A DNA stretch of 64,000 nt from Nocardioides sp. NBC_00368 (GTDB lineage Bacteria > Actinomycetota > Actinomycetes > Propionibacteriales > Nocardioidaceae). Each line of letters begins with the position of its first letter. Within the stretch, counting starts at the first letter, position 1. Below the pieces are notes generated by a model that did no database searches, was not told where the DNA came from, and saw only the letters and a list, made by a program, of their open reading frames with translations. The position numbers were made by a program, and so were the translations under genes. Positions 10,129-18,474 of the stretch are shown piece by piece. The stretch spans positions 5,291,001-5,355,000 of the forward strand of contig NZ_CP107970.1 in assembly GCF_036090055.1 (NCBI RefSeq). The letters are read 5' to 3'.

Positions 10129-10746
10129 ATGAAGTTGTACGCCGACACACCCTCACGCCGCGTTGCCCAGCTCTTCGCCGACCTGCTGACAGTGGCCTGG
10201 ATCGTCGGTTGGGTTCTCCTCGGGAAGCTCGTCCACGAGCTGATCTCGGCCCTGGCCGTGCCCGGTCAGAAGATGGACGAGGCCGGCACCTCGCTCTCGG
10301 AGAAGATGCTCGAGGCGGCCGGCCGGGTCGATGACCTGCCGCTCGTGAAGGACGGCATCGCCGCCCCGTTCGAGGGTGCCGCGAAGGCCGCCGACCAGCT
10401 CCGGGCGGCGGGGGAGGCGCAGGTCGACGCCGTCGCCGGCATCGCGATCGGGCTGGCGATCGCGGTCGTGGTCTTCCCGGTGCTGATGTGGCTGATGGTC
10501 TATGTCCCGCTCCGGTGGCGGTTCATCCGCACCGCGACCTCGACCCAGCGGTTCCTGGAAGCGGGCACCGGTGCCGATCTGGTCGCCCTGCGGGCGATGT
10601 CGACCCAGCCGCTGCACAAGCTGGTCAAGATCAGCGACGACCCCGTCAAGGCGTGGCGCGACGGTGACGCCGATGTCGTGGCGAAGCTGGCCGAGCTGGA
10701 ACTGAGGGCCATCGGGCTCAGCGCCAAGCGGCTCAAGGGCTCCTAG
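10129..10746 (+). CDS. Two-TM membrane protein of unknown function
   Basis: 205 residues from ATG 10129, with AGGA upstream; an upstream GTG frame was not chosen. TM1 is around VAWIVGWVLLGKLVHELI (residues 19-36) and TM2 around IAIGLAIAVVVFPVLMWLMVY. Between them lies an Ala/Asp-rich helical extracytoplasmic segment of about 65 residues. The C-terminal cytoplasmic part ends LGLSAKRLKGS-like. No family is recognised. Its stop overlaps the convergent RDD gene by 4 nt. Confidence 0.75.
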   Translation: MKLYADTPSRRVAQLFADLLTVAWIVGWVLLGKLVHELISALAVPGQKMDEAGTSLSEKMLEAAGRVDDLPLVKDGIAAPFEGAAKAADQLRAAGEAQVDAVAGIAIGLAIAVVVFPVLMWLMVYVPLRWRFIRTATSTQRFLEAGTGADLVALRAMSTQPLHKLVKISDDPVKAWRDGDADVVAKLAELELRAIGLSAKRLKGS

Positions 10747-11582
10747 CGTGCGGTGAGGCGCGCCCGGAGCTCCTCGTCGCGGGCCAACCGGGCCGTGTCG
10801 CGATCGCGCCGGGTGGCGAGCACTGCGGCCAGATAGGCCTCCGGCGGCGTGCCCGGGGGAGGGCCGGGGGCGACGTACTCCTGCACGTGGGTCGCCAGGC
10901 GCTCGGCCAGCGCGTGGCGGCGGACCGGGTCGGTGTGGGTGCCGACCTCGCCGGACAGGAATCGCCGCACCGCCAGGGACAGACCGACCGGGATGGTGGC
11001 GACGTCCGCGCGGGAGGCCCAGGCGGCGAGCGGCGGGGGCATCTGGATCGGTGCCGGGGGGCGCAGCGGCACCCGCACCCGGATCACGTACGTCCCGGCC
11101 GCGATGTCGCCGAGGCGCTTGCCACGCGGGTGGATCATCGCGGTGAGGAAGGCCGCGGCGCCACTGGTGCCGTAGATCTCGATGACGCCGACCAGGGCGC
11201 GCACGAAGGCATGGTGGAAGCTGATCGCGCCGCCGTCGTCGCGCACCGTGCGCAGGCCGAGTGCGAGCTTGCCGAGCGAGCGGCCGCGGGTGAGCGTCTC
11301 GATGACCGTCGGGAAGACCAGCAGGACCGAGGCGGTGGCCGCGATGTAGGCGGCCCAGGCGAGCGCCTCGTCGGTCGCCGGGGCGGCGGTCATGAAGACG
11401 AACAGCGTCACGATGAGCAGCGCGGTCACCACGAGCACGTCGATGAGGCCCGACAGCAGCCGCATCCCCAGGCCGGCCGCCGGGAGGTCGAGGGCCACCG
11501 CGTCTCCGGTGATCAGGTCGTCCTCGGTGAGCAGCGCCCGCTCTTGGGGGCGCTGCTCGGGCGATTGCGGCGCGGGGGTCAT
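10743..11582 (-). CDS. RDD family membrane protein
   Basis: 279 residues. The RDD domain starts near GLGMRLLSGLIDVLVV, with further segments at VLLVFPTVIETLTRGRSLGKLALGLRTVRDDG and HPRGKRLGDIAAGTYVIR; the R, D and D positions of the family name are present. The C-terminal 110 residues are soluble and Arg-rich. RDD proteins are multi-pass membrane proteins, some acting as transporters. Its start is only 23 bp from the divergent SpoIIM-like gene, and that pairing is common in actinobacteria beside the MoxR/DUF58 set that follows. Confidence 0.88.
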   Translation of the reverse strand: MTPAPQSPEQRPQERALLTEDDLITGDAVALDLPAAGLGMRLLSGLIDVLVVTALLIVTLFVFMTAAPATDEALAWAAYIAATASVLLVFPTVIETLTRGRSLGKLALGLRTVRDDGGAISFHHAFVRALVGVIEIYGTSGAAAFLTAMIHPRGKRLGDIAAGTYVIRVRVPLRPPAPIQMPPPLAAWASRADVATIPVGLSLAVRRFLSGEVGTHTDPVRRHALAERLATHVQEYVAPGPPPGTPPEAYLAAVLATRRDRDTARLARDEELRARLTAR

Positions 11583-11588
11583 GGCGGT

Positions 11589-11600
11589 CAGCGTACGCTG
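11589..11600. promoter_or_regulatory. 12-bp palindrome between divergent RDD and SpoIIM genes
   Basis: CAGCGT-ACGCTG is a perfect palindrome centred in the 23-bp gap between the two start codons. The gap is too short for two full promoters, so promoters must lie inside the flanking genes or the genes are leaderless. It contains CGTACG, a hexamer frequent here, so chance is possible. Confidence 0.35.
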
Positions 11601-11605
11601 CGGGC

Positions 11606-12601
11606 GTGGATCTCGACGCGTATCTGGCTGCGACAGCGGCCGACCGGACCCGGCTCGAGCAGCTGCTGGCCGAACGCCGGCTGAGTGGTGCCCAGGCCGA
11701 CGAGCTGGTCGAGCTCTATCAGCGGGTGAGCACCCAGCTGTCGGTGGTCCGCAGCAACGCGCCCGACCCGACCGTCGTCCAACATCTGTCGGTGCTGCTG
11801 GCCGCGGCCCGCAACCGCACCACCGGCACCCGGACCAGCACCTGGTCGGGCTTCCTGCGATTCTTCACCCACCGGTTCCCGGCGGCGCTCTACCGGCTTC
11901 GGTGGTGGTGGCTGGGGATGATGGTGGCCAACGTGGTCGTCACGGCGGTGATGATCTGGTGGCTGCTGCGTCACCCGGAGGTCGAGCAGTCGCTGCTCGG
12001 GCCGGAGCAGATCAAGCAGCTGGTCGAGCACGACATCGAGGGCTACTACAGCGAGCACGCCGCCTCGTCGTTCGCCACCCAGGTCTGGGTCAACAACGTC
12101 TGGGTCTCGTTCATCTGCATCGCCCTGGGCGTGCTCGGGCTGCCGGTGATCTACTCGATGTTCCAGAACATCTCCAACCTGGCGATCATCGGCACCCTGA
12201 TGCACCGCCACGACCGCGGCGGCCTGTTCTGGGGCCTGATCCTGCCCCACGGGCTGCTCGAGCTCACCGCCGTCTTCGTCGCCGGCGCCGTCGGCCTGCG
12301 GATCTTCTGGTCCTGGATCGACCCCGGTTCCCTGACCCGTGGTCAGTCGATGGCCCGGGAGGGCCGCACCGCCGGCGGCATCGCCCTCGGTCTCATCGTC
12401 GTGCTGCTGATCTCCGGCATCATCGAAGCCTTCGTCACCCCCTCGCCCCTGCCCACCTGGGCTCGCGTCGGCATCGGCATCCTCGCCGAGCTCGCGTTCT
12501 TCGCGTACGTCTTCATCGTCGGCCGCGCCGCCGCCTCCCGCGGGGAGACCGGCGACATCGACGAGCGCCTCCTCGAGGACCGCGTCGCAACCCAGGCCTA
12601 G
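11606..12601 (+). CDS. SpoIIM/DUF95-like integral membrane protein
   Basis: 331 residues from a GTG start. The N-terminal 75 residues are helical and soluble (LEQLLAERRLSGAQADELVE). Membrane segments follow from about residue 105, including NNVWVSFICIALGVLGLPVI, HGLLELTAVFVAGAVGLRIF and a C-terminal pair; the HGLLE motif is typical of the stage II sporulation protein M family. In non-sporulating actinobacteria its role is not established. It is divergent from RDD and convergent with the DUF58 gene, within an envelope-type cluster. Confidence 0.88.
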   Translation: MDLDAYLAATAADRTRLEQLLAERRLSGAQADELVELYQRVSTQLSVVRSNAPDPTVVQHLSVLLAAARNRTTGTRTSTWSGFLRFFTHRFPAALYRLRWWWLGMMVANVVVTAVMIWWLLRHPEVEQSLLGPEQIKQLVEHDIEGYYSEHAASSFATQVWVNNVWVSFICIALGVLGLPVIYSMFQNISNLAIIGTLMHRHDRGGLFWGLILPHGLLELTAVFVAGAVGLRIFWSWIDPGSLTRGQSMAREGRTAGGIALGLIVVLLISGIIEAFVTPSPLPTWARVGIGILAELAFFAYVFIVGRAAASRGETGDIDERLLEDRVATQA

Positions 12602-12604
12602 CTT

Positions 12605-13906
12605 CTAGAGCTGACCGGTGGCCTTGAGCTGCAGGTAGTGGTCGGCGAGAGCGGGCGGGAGGGACTCGGCGTCGGCGTCGACGATGTCGACGCCGAGGGT
12701 GCGGAGCATGGCGGCGGTGTGGTCGCGGCGGCGGAGGGTCTGCTCGGCGGCGGCCGCGGCGTAGACGTCGTCGAGGGTGTCGCGGGAGGCGGCGGTGGCC
12801 TCGAGCTCGGGGTCGCGGACGGAGGCGAGGACGACGCGGTGGTGCTGGGTCAGGACCGGGAGGACGGGGAGGAGCGACTCCTCGATCGCGTGCGGGTCGA
12901 GAGGGGTCAGCAGGACCACGAGCGCGCGGTGGCGGCCGAGGCCCGCGACCGCGCCGGCGAGGTTGGACCAGTCCGCCTCGGCGATGACCGGCTCGAGGTC
13001 GGCCATCGCCTCCTGCAGCCGCTGGGTGACGTCGCGCTGGCCGGCGAGGCGGACCCGGGAGCGTACGCGCAGATCGCCGGCGACGAAGTCGATCCGGTCG
13101 CCGGCCCGGGAGGCGATGGCGGCGAGCAGGAGGCCGGCATCCATCGCCGAGTCGAGCCGAGGCACCCCGCCGCCGGCGCCCTCGACCCGGGCGGCCGAGG
13201 TGCGGGACGTGTCGAGCACCAGCACCACGCGGCGGTCCCGCTCGGGCTGCCAGGTGCGGACCACGACGGTGCGGGAGCGGGCGGTGGTGCGCCAGTCGAT
13301 GGAGCGTACGTCGTCACCGCGGACGTACTCCCGCAGCGAGTCGAACTCGGTCCCCTGCCCGCGCACCCGGACCGCGGCCCGGCCGTCGAGCTCGCGCAGC
13401 CGCTGAAGACGGGACGGGAGGTGCTTGCGGGACTCGAAGGCGGGCAGCACCCGCACCGAGCCCGCCACCGGGATGGTGCGCTGCCGGGCGCCGAGACCGA
13501 GCGGCCCGAAGGCACGCACCGTCACGCCCAGCGCACGCAGGTCACCGCGGCGGCGCGGCCGCAGCGGCGTACGCAGACGGGTGCTGTCGCCGCGGCCGAG
13601 CCGGATCCGGTGGCGGTTCGCAGTGGCGCCGGCGGTGGGCTGCCAGGCATCCCGTACCAGCGCTCGGACACGCCGGGCAGGGGAGCGGACCAGGAGCTCC
13701 GAGGTCGTCGACTCGCCCAGCCGGATCCCGCCCAGGCGCACCCGGTTGATCTCGAGGGTCGCCGGCTTCGGCGCCAGGAGCACGTCGAGGAGCGCCAGCA
13801 CCACGACGAGGAGGACCCAGAGCGCGGCCGTGCTCGCAGCAGGCCGCAGCACGACCGGGACGATGCCGGCCAGCATCAGCAGCGGGACGCGCCAGGTGAT
13901 CGTCAT
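12605..13906 (-). CDS. DUF58 domain protein
   Basis: 433 residues. Two N-terminal membrane segments (residues 5-45) are followed by a beta-rich region and the DUF58 signature GDDVRSIDWRTTARS near residue 200, then VVLVLDTSRTS, a vWA-like strand with a DxS start of a MIDAS-like site. It is translationally coupled to the MoxR ATPase (4-nt overlap). MoxR plus vWA/DUF58 pairs are thought to act as chaperone-like complexes at the envelope; the exact target here is unknown. Confidence 0.9.
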   Translation of the reverse strand: MTITWRVPLLMLAGIVPVVLRPAASTAALWVLLVVVLALLDVLLAPKPATLEINRVRLGGIRLGESTTSELLVRSPARRVRALVRDAWQPTAGATANRHRIRLGRGDSTRLRTPLRPRRRGDLRALGVTVRAFGPLGLGARQRTIPVAGSVRVLPAFESRKHLPSRLQRLRELDGRAAVRVRGQGTEFDSLREYVRGDDVRSIDWRTTARSRTVVVRTWQPERDRRVVLVLDTSRTSAARVEGAGGGVPRLDSAMDAGLLLAAIASRAGDRIDFVAGDLRVRSRVRLAGQRDVTQRLQEAMADLEPVIAEADWSNLAGAVAGLGRHRALVVLLTPLDPHAIEESLLPVLPVLTQHHRVVLASVRDPELEATAASRDTLDDVYAAAAAEQTLRRRDHTAAMLRTLGVDIVDADAESLPPALADHYLQLKATGQL

Positions 13907-14886
13907 CGCGGGACGGGGACGGCCCCGATGGCGGAGCTCAGGACCTGGCTCACCTGGACGCCCTCGAGCTCGGCCTCGGGGCGCAGCGCCAGCCGGTGGG
14001 CGAGGGTGGCGTGAGCCAACGACTTCACGTCGTCAGGGGTGACGAAGTCGCGGCCGGCGAGCCAGGCCCAGGCGCGTGCGGAGCGGAGCAGCGCGGTGGC
14101 GCCGCGCGGGGAGACCCCGGCCGACAGCGACGGGGACTCCCGGGTCGCCCGGGCGATGTCGACGATGTAGCCGGTGACCTCGGGGGAGACCTGGACCGTG
14201 GTGACGTGCTGCCGGGCGGCCTCGATGTCGGCGCCGGAGGCCACCGGACGGACCCCGGCACCGGCGACGTCGCGCGGGTCGAAGCCGGAGGCGTGCCGGG
14301 TGAGGATCTGCACCTCGTCGGCGCGCTCGGGCACCGGCAGGACCACCTTCAGCAGGAACCGGTCCAGCTGCGCCTCGGGGAGCGGGTAGACACCCTCGTA
14401 CTCGATCGGGTTCTGGGTCGCGGCCACCAGGAACGGGCGGGGCAGGTCGCGGGTGACGCCGTCGACCGAGACCCGACCCTCCTCCATCGCCTCGAGCAGT
14501 GCCGACTGGGTCTTCGGTGGTGTGCGGTTGATCTCGTCGGCGAGGAGCAGGTTGGTGAAGACCGGCCCCTCCCGGAAGGTCAGCGAGCCGTGGGTCGACT
14601 CGACGACCATCGACCCGGTGATGTCGCCGGGCATCAGGTCGGGGGTGAACTGCACCCGGCGGGTCTCGACCGACAGAGCGGCGGACAGCGATCGCACCAG
14701 CAGGGTCTTGGCGGTGCCGGGCACGCCCTCCATGAGCACGTGCCCGCCACAGACCAGGGCGACCAGCAGTCCGGAGACCGCGGCGTCCTGCCCGACGACC
14801 GCCTTGGCGACCTCGGCCCGGACCGCGGTGAGCCGCTCCCGTGCGCCGTCGGGCGACACGGAGGGTATGGTCTCGGATTGGGTCAT
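13903..14886 (-). CDS. MoxR-family AAA+ ATPase
   Basis: 327 residues. Walker A is MEGVPGTAKTLL, Walker B LLLADEINR is followed by TPPKTQSALLEAMEE, and sensor region VAATQNPIEYEG and arginine-finger region EAQLDRFLLKV are all present. It overlaps DUF4350 upstream and DUF58 downstream by 4 nt each, so the block is one operon. It probably energises remodelling of the DUF58 partner or a secreted/membrane complex. Confidence 0.93.
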   Translation of the reverse strand: MTQSETIPSVSPDGARERLTAVRAEVAKAVVGQDAAVSGLLVALVCGGHVLMEGVPGTAKTLLVRSLSAALSVETRRVQFTPDLMPGDITGSMVVESTHGSLTFREGPVFTNLLLADEINRTPPKTQSALLEAMEEGRVSVDGVTRDLPRPFLVAATQNPIEYEGVYPLPEAQLDRFLLKVVLPVPERADEVQILTRHASGFDPRDVAGAGVRPVASGADIEAARQHVTTVQVSPEVTGYIVDIARATRESPSLSAGVSPRGATALLRSARAWAWLAGRDFVTPDDVKSLAHATLAHRLALRPEAELEGVQVSQVLSSAIGAVPVPR

Positions 14887-16028
14887 GGGTGTCGTACCTC
14901 TTCCTCAAGGGCCGCCAGCGCTCCGGCCAGCGTGATCAGGTCTTGGTCGTTGGTGATCGGGGCATCGGTGAGCAGCGCGGAGACCTCGAGGTCGGGCCGT
15001 CCGGTGCGGTGGGAGACGGCGCGTACGACGGCTTCCGGGGTGGCCTCCCGCCCCAGCCGCAACCGCCGGGCGAGGCGGGTGCGGGCGGCGTGTCGCAACA
15101 TCGTCGCGGCGTGGGTGCGATCGCCGGAGCGGCGGTAGAGCCGGCCCAGGCTGCGCGTGGTCTCCCCGGCGCGCACGTGAACCGGCAGCGGCTCGACCGC
15201 CAGCGGACCGAGCCGTCGCCCGCGGGCGATGGCGAAGGCGATCACCGCGAGCAGCAGGAGCCACAGGGCCGGGTTGATCCAGCGCGGCAACAACGAAGAG
15301 GGCGAGTGGCCCTCGTCGGGGGCGAGGTCGTCCATGGAGGGGATGTACCAGACCAGGTGGTCGCTCTCACCGAGCAGCCGCAGCGCCACCGCCGCGTTGT
15401 CCGCCCGCAGGATCTGGTCGTTGGTCAGCGCCTGAGGGGCACCCCAGACGGTCAGCCCCTCCGCGGGCGCGAGCACGGCCCCGCCCTCGTGCGGGAAGCA
15501 CGAGCCGGCGTCGTACGCAGTGACCGCATCGGCATGGACGCTGAGCCCGTCCCAGCGCGGATCGTCGCAGTCGGCCTCGACCGTCTCGGACGTCTGGGCG
15601 ACCGCGTAGGGGATGCCCAGCATCGCCGACACGTAGGGCGCGGGCTCGGCCAGGATCAGGTCGCCGGCGTCGTCGGTGCGCTCGCGCAGCCGGGAGGCGG
15701 TGTTCTCGCCGAGCGCGTCGGTGCCGGTGACGAAGACGGTCGTGTCCGCCTCGATCCCGGTGTCGTCGAGAGCCTCGGAGGAGCGCACGATGTCGACCTC
15801 GACGCCGTGGTCCTCGAGCACCCGCACCAGCGCCCGGGTGCCGTCGGGGTCGGGGCTCTCGGGGTCGTAGGGGGCAAAGGACTCCCCGCCCTTCGGAGCC
15901 GCGAGGTACGCCAGCACGACCGCGATCACGAAGGCCACCGCCACGATCAGCCACGGTCGGTTCCGGAGGAACCAGCCCCGCAGTCGACCGGTCGACCCGG
16001 CCGATGGTTCCGCGGTCTGCGTGCTCAT
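14883..16028 (-). CDS. DUF4350 domain membrane protein
   Basis: 381 residues. TM1 follows a basic segment (RNRPWLIVAVAFVIAVVLAYLA, residues about 28-48). The DUF4350 region covers YDPESPDPDGTRALVRVLEDHG and TTVFVTGTDALGENT. TM2 is WINPALWLLLLAVIAFAIARG, followed by a soluble tail with GRLYRRSGDRTHAA. The family always accompanies MoxR/DUF58/DUF4129 genes and has a periplasm-facing domain; its function is unknown. Confidence 0.88.
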   Translation of the reverse strand: MSTQTAEPSAGSTGRLRGWFLRNRPWLIVAVAFVIAVVLAYLAAPKGGESFAPYDPESPDPDGTRALVRVLEDHGVEVDIVRSSEALDDTGIEADTTVFVTGTDALGENTASRLRERTDDAGDLILAEPAPYVSAMLGIPYAVAQTSETVEADCDDPRWDGLSVHADAVTAYDAGSCFPHEGGAVLAPAEGLTVWGAPQALTNDQILRADNAAVALRLLGESDHLVWYIPSMDDLAPDEGHSPSSLLPRWINPALWLLLLAVIAFAIARGRRLGPLAVEPLPVHVRAGETTRSLGRLYRRSGDRTHAATMLRHAARTRLARRLRLGREATPEAVVRAVSHRTGRPDLEVSALLTDAPITNDQDLITLAGALAALEEEVRHP

Positions 16029-16636
16029 CGCGCCACCGCCAGCTCCTGCTCGAGGTCGAGCACGCCCTCGGCCTGCTCGCGCGTGGCGGGATGGTGGCCG
16101 TAGAGCACCTCGTTGAAGAGCTCCGCCGCCTTCCCGGCGCGGCCCTCGAGCGACATCTCCCGCTCCAGGCCCGCGGCGACCTCGGCGGCGGTGAGGCCCG
16201 GGTCCTCGGCGAGCCGGCCGCGCTCGACCTGACGCCTGGCCAGCGCCCGGAACCCGTCGATGACGGCCGTGCCATGATCCCCCGAGGCGTACGCACCCTC
16301 GGCCCGAGCCCGCAGCGCAGCAGCGGAGAGCGACTCGTCGGTGAGGACGTCGCCGTTGCGGTCGCGGGCGACCCGGGGGCTGCGGCGGGCACGCGAGACC
16401 AGCAGGCCGAGCCCGACGAGGATCGCCGCGAAGACGACCATCGCGGCGACGGTCTGCGCCCAGGGCACGTCATCGGCCGAGGGGAGTCCGCCGGAGACGG
16501 TGCGCTCGATCCAGCGCATGATCCGCTCGATGAGGTCGAGGTCGTGATACTCGGGCCCGGCCAGCTCGCGCCGGAGCCAGGAGCGACCCTCCTCCGGCGT
16601 CGGCGCCAGGGGAGGGGTCTGTTGGAGGAGGATCAT
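16025..16636 (-). CDS. DUF4129 domain membrane protein
   Basis: 203 residues starting MILLQQTPPL with GGAGGA upstream. There is one membrane segment, TVAAMVVFAAILVGLGLLVS (62-81). The cytoplasmic DUF4129 region contains AEGAYASGDHGTAVIDGFRALAR and a C-terminal LFNEVLYGHHPATREQAE. It is coupled to both neighbours by 4-nt overlaps. Functions of this operon are inferred only from the MoxR association. Confidence 0.85.
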   Translation of the reverse strand: MILLQQTPPLAPTPEEGRSWLRRELAGPEYHDLDLIERIMRWIERTVSGGLPSADDVPWAQTVAAMVVFAAILVGLGLLVSRARRSPRVARDRNGDVLTDESLSAAALRARAEGAYASGDHGTAVIDGFRALARRQVERGRLAEDPGLTAAEVAAGLEREMSLEGRAGKAAELFNEVLYGHHPATREQAEGVLDLEQELAVAR

Positions 16637-17742
16637 CGGCTCAGCAGCCCGGCCTGCTCCATCAGCTCGACCTCGTAGGACTCCTTGCGGATGCGCTGGT
16701 CGAGATACTGCAGGTTGGTCACGGCGCCGGTGAACGGGGTCGCGATCGCAGCGGCCACCACCGTCGAGATGGCGGTGCCGGCGATGGTCGCCAGGAAGTA
16801 GAGGTCCGGCACGGCGATCCCGACGATGCTGGAGACCAGGCTGATCGGGAAGCCGACGATCTGGGAGGCGAACCCGGCGATGATCGCGGTGAGCAGCCAG
16901 ATCCCGAGGAGACGCCAGAACTGGCGCGCCGAGAGCTGCCAGGCGCGGCGGACCGCGCCGACGACGCCGGTGTGCTCGAGCATCAGCGCGGGGATCGCGA
17001 GCAGGTAGAACCGCACCGAGACGAAGATCGAGGCGACGATCAGGAGCAGGAACATCAGGACGCCGACCAGGATGGCCGGCACCGGGTTGTCGACCATGAT
17101 GGCGAGCGCCACGACGGGGACCGCGGCCAGCGCGAACATCACCAGGTAGAGGAGAAGGAACAACACCGCCAGCCCGATCAGGCGCCAGCGGTTGCCGTGG
17201 GTGGCCGCCCAGGCCTGGCCGAGGGTGAGCTTCTTGCCGATCGCGGCCGCGTGGGCGACGTGGGAGATCATCCCCGACACCAGGATCGTGCCGAAGGCCT
17301 GCAGGACCGTGCCGAGGAGCAGCGAGCCGAACGCGGCCACCATCCCCACGATCTCGGAGTTGCCTGGCTCCCAGTTCGGGTCCTCGAGCGAGGCCCCGAA
17401 TCCTTCGAGACTGTCCCCGGTGGCGGTGATCGCCCCGGTCACGACCAGCGGGAGAGCCATCGCGACCGCCGCCACGAGGACAGACGCGCCGACCGTGGCA
17501 CCGGGGTTGAAGCGTACGAGCCGGAAGGCGCCGTCGAGCATGTCGCCGAGGCCGAGCGGCCGCAGCGGGATCGCTCCAGGCTTGTGGGCCGGCGGCAGCG
17601 GCTGCGCCCACCCCGGCTGAGGCAGCGGCTGCGCCCACGCCGGCTGATTCTGTACCGGCTGGCCCGGCGGGGGAGGGCTGGACGGTGCACCAGCCCCCTG
17701 TTGAGGTTGCTCACCCGGTGGGGGTGGCCACACTCCTGACAT
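16633..17742 (-). CDS. GPDPase-membrane-domain-like protein
   Basis: 369 residues. Residues 1-50 are Pro/Gln-rich and disordered, with WAQPLPQPGWAQPLPP, a near-exact internal duplication. From residue 57 the text PLGLGDMLDGAFRLVRFNPG marks the family annotated as glycerophosphoryl diester phosphodiesterase membrane domain; it is a six-helix membrane protein without the catalytic phosphodiesterase domain. It is the first gene of the operon running to DUF58. Function unknown. Confidence 0.82.
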   Translation of the reverse strand: MSGVWPPPPGEQPQQGAGAPSSPPPPGQPVQNQPAWAQPLPQPGWAQPLPPAHKPGAIPLRPLGLGDMLDGAFRLVRFNPGATVGASVLVAAVAMALPLVVTGAITATGDSLEGFGASLEDPNWEPGNSEIVGMVAAFGSLLLGTVLQAFGTILVSGMISHVAHAAAIGKKLTLGQAWAATHGNRWRLIGLAVLFLLLYLVMFALAAVPVVALAIMVDNPVPAILVGVLMFLLLIVASIFVSVRFYLLAIPALMLEHTGVVGAVRRAWQLSARQFWRLLGIWLLTAIIAGFASQIVGFPISLVSSIVGIAVPDLYFLATIAGTAISTVVAAAIATPFTGAVTNLQYLDQRIRKESYEVELMEQAGLLSR

Positions 17743-17922
17743 CCTGATGCTCCTCGTCGCGACGGCCGGCGATCTCGCTCGGTTGGGGGCATCCTCTCAG
17801 AGCGACCCAGGCGACATCGTTGATTTGGAGCCACCTGCGTACGCGTGACAAGATTCTCTGGTTGCTCCAGTGAATGTGCGCTGGGGTGCGCACACCTTGA
17901 CTACTGAATCGCGTCACCTGAG

Positions 17923-17938
17923 CAGGCTGATCAGCCTG
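17923..17938. promoter_or_regulatory. Perfect 16-bp palindrome upstream of S10 leader
   Basis: CAGGCTGA-TCAGCCTG has no spacer, the form expected of a dimeric regulator site. It lies about 108 nt upstream of the shared leader block. Confidence 0.5.
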
Positions 17939-18045
17939 TCCGGATGTGGTCTGTGGTCGCCGTGTGCCCATCCCGAAGGCGTGGTTCCAGTGAAGCTGAT
18001 GGTGAAAGTCCCGTCGAGATATCGGCGTTCGCTTGTGGAAAATAA

Positions 18046-18071
18046 GCGACACGCCCGACCGCGGGGGTCGG
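18046..18071 (+). promoter_or_regulatory. S10 operon leader element shared with str leader
   Basis: GCGACACGCCCGACC (18046-18060) is identical to 4721-4735. Its end forms the 5' arm of the hairpin CCGACC-GCGGG-GGTCGG (18055-18071). In the str copy the shared block instead runs into CCTCG-GGGG-CGAGG, so stem sequence differs while a G-rich loop is kept. Confidence 0.65.
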
Positions 18072-18155
18072 AGCCAGAGGTGAGCAACCGGGCCGACTCA
18101 GCCGGAGGAAGCCTGTAGCACGCGGCACGCTGACCAAGAAGGACGAGAGAGACAG

Positions 18156-18464
18156 ATGGCGGGACAGAAGATCCGCATCAGGCTCAAGGCCTATGACCAC
18201 GAGGTGATCGACACCTCGGCGCGAAAGATCGTGGACACGGTCACCCGTACGGGTGCCAAGGTCGCCGGCCCGGTGCCGCTGCCGACCGAGAAGAACGTGT
18301 ACTGCGTCATCCGCTCGCCCCACAAGTACAAGGACTCGCGCGAGCACTTCGAGATGCGCACCCACAAGCGCCTCATCGACATCATCGACCCGACCCCGAA
18401 GACTGTTGACTCCCTCATGCGGCTCGACCTGCCTGCTGGTGTCGACATCGAGATCAAGCTCTGA
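18156..18464 (+). CDS. rpsJ: 30S ribosomal protein S10
   Basis: 102 residues, MAGQKIRIRLKAYDHEVID to DIEIKL, full length. Besides its 30S role S10 (NusE) joins NusB in antitermination. First gene of the S10 operon, with a long structured leader; 10 nt before rplC. Confidence 0.98.
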   Translation: MAGQKIRIRLKAYDHEVIDTSARKIVDTVTRTGAKVAGPVPLPTEKNVYCVIRSPHKYKDSREHFEMRTHKRLIDIIDPTPKTVDSLMRLDLPAGVDIEIKL

Positions 18465-18474
18465 GGTTGACGAC

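Larger units (their letters stand above)
17743..18155 (+). promoter_or_regulatory. 413-nt non-coding promoter/leader region of the S10 operon
   Basis: No gene is seen. It separates the divergent membrane operon from rpsJ. TTGACT at 17897-17902 is a possible -35. A perfect 16-bp palindrome lies at 17923-17938, the shared leader block at 18046-18060, and an S10 hairpin at 18055-18071. GGAGGA at 18104 is far from the rpsJ ATG, which has its own AAGGAC closer in. At least one strong ribosomal promoter is expected here, most likely just before the shared block (GGAAAATAAG). Confidence 0.7.
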
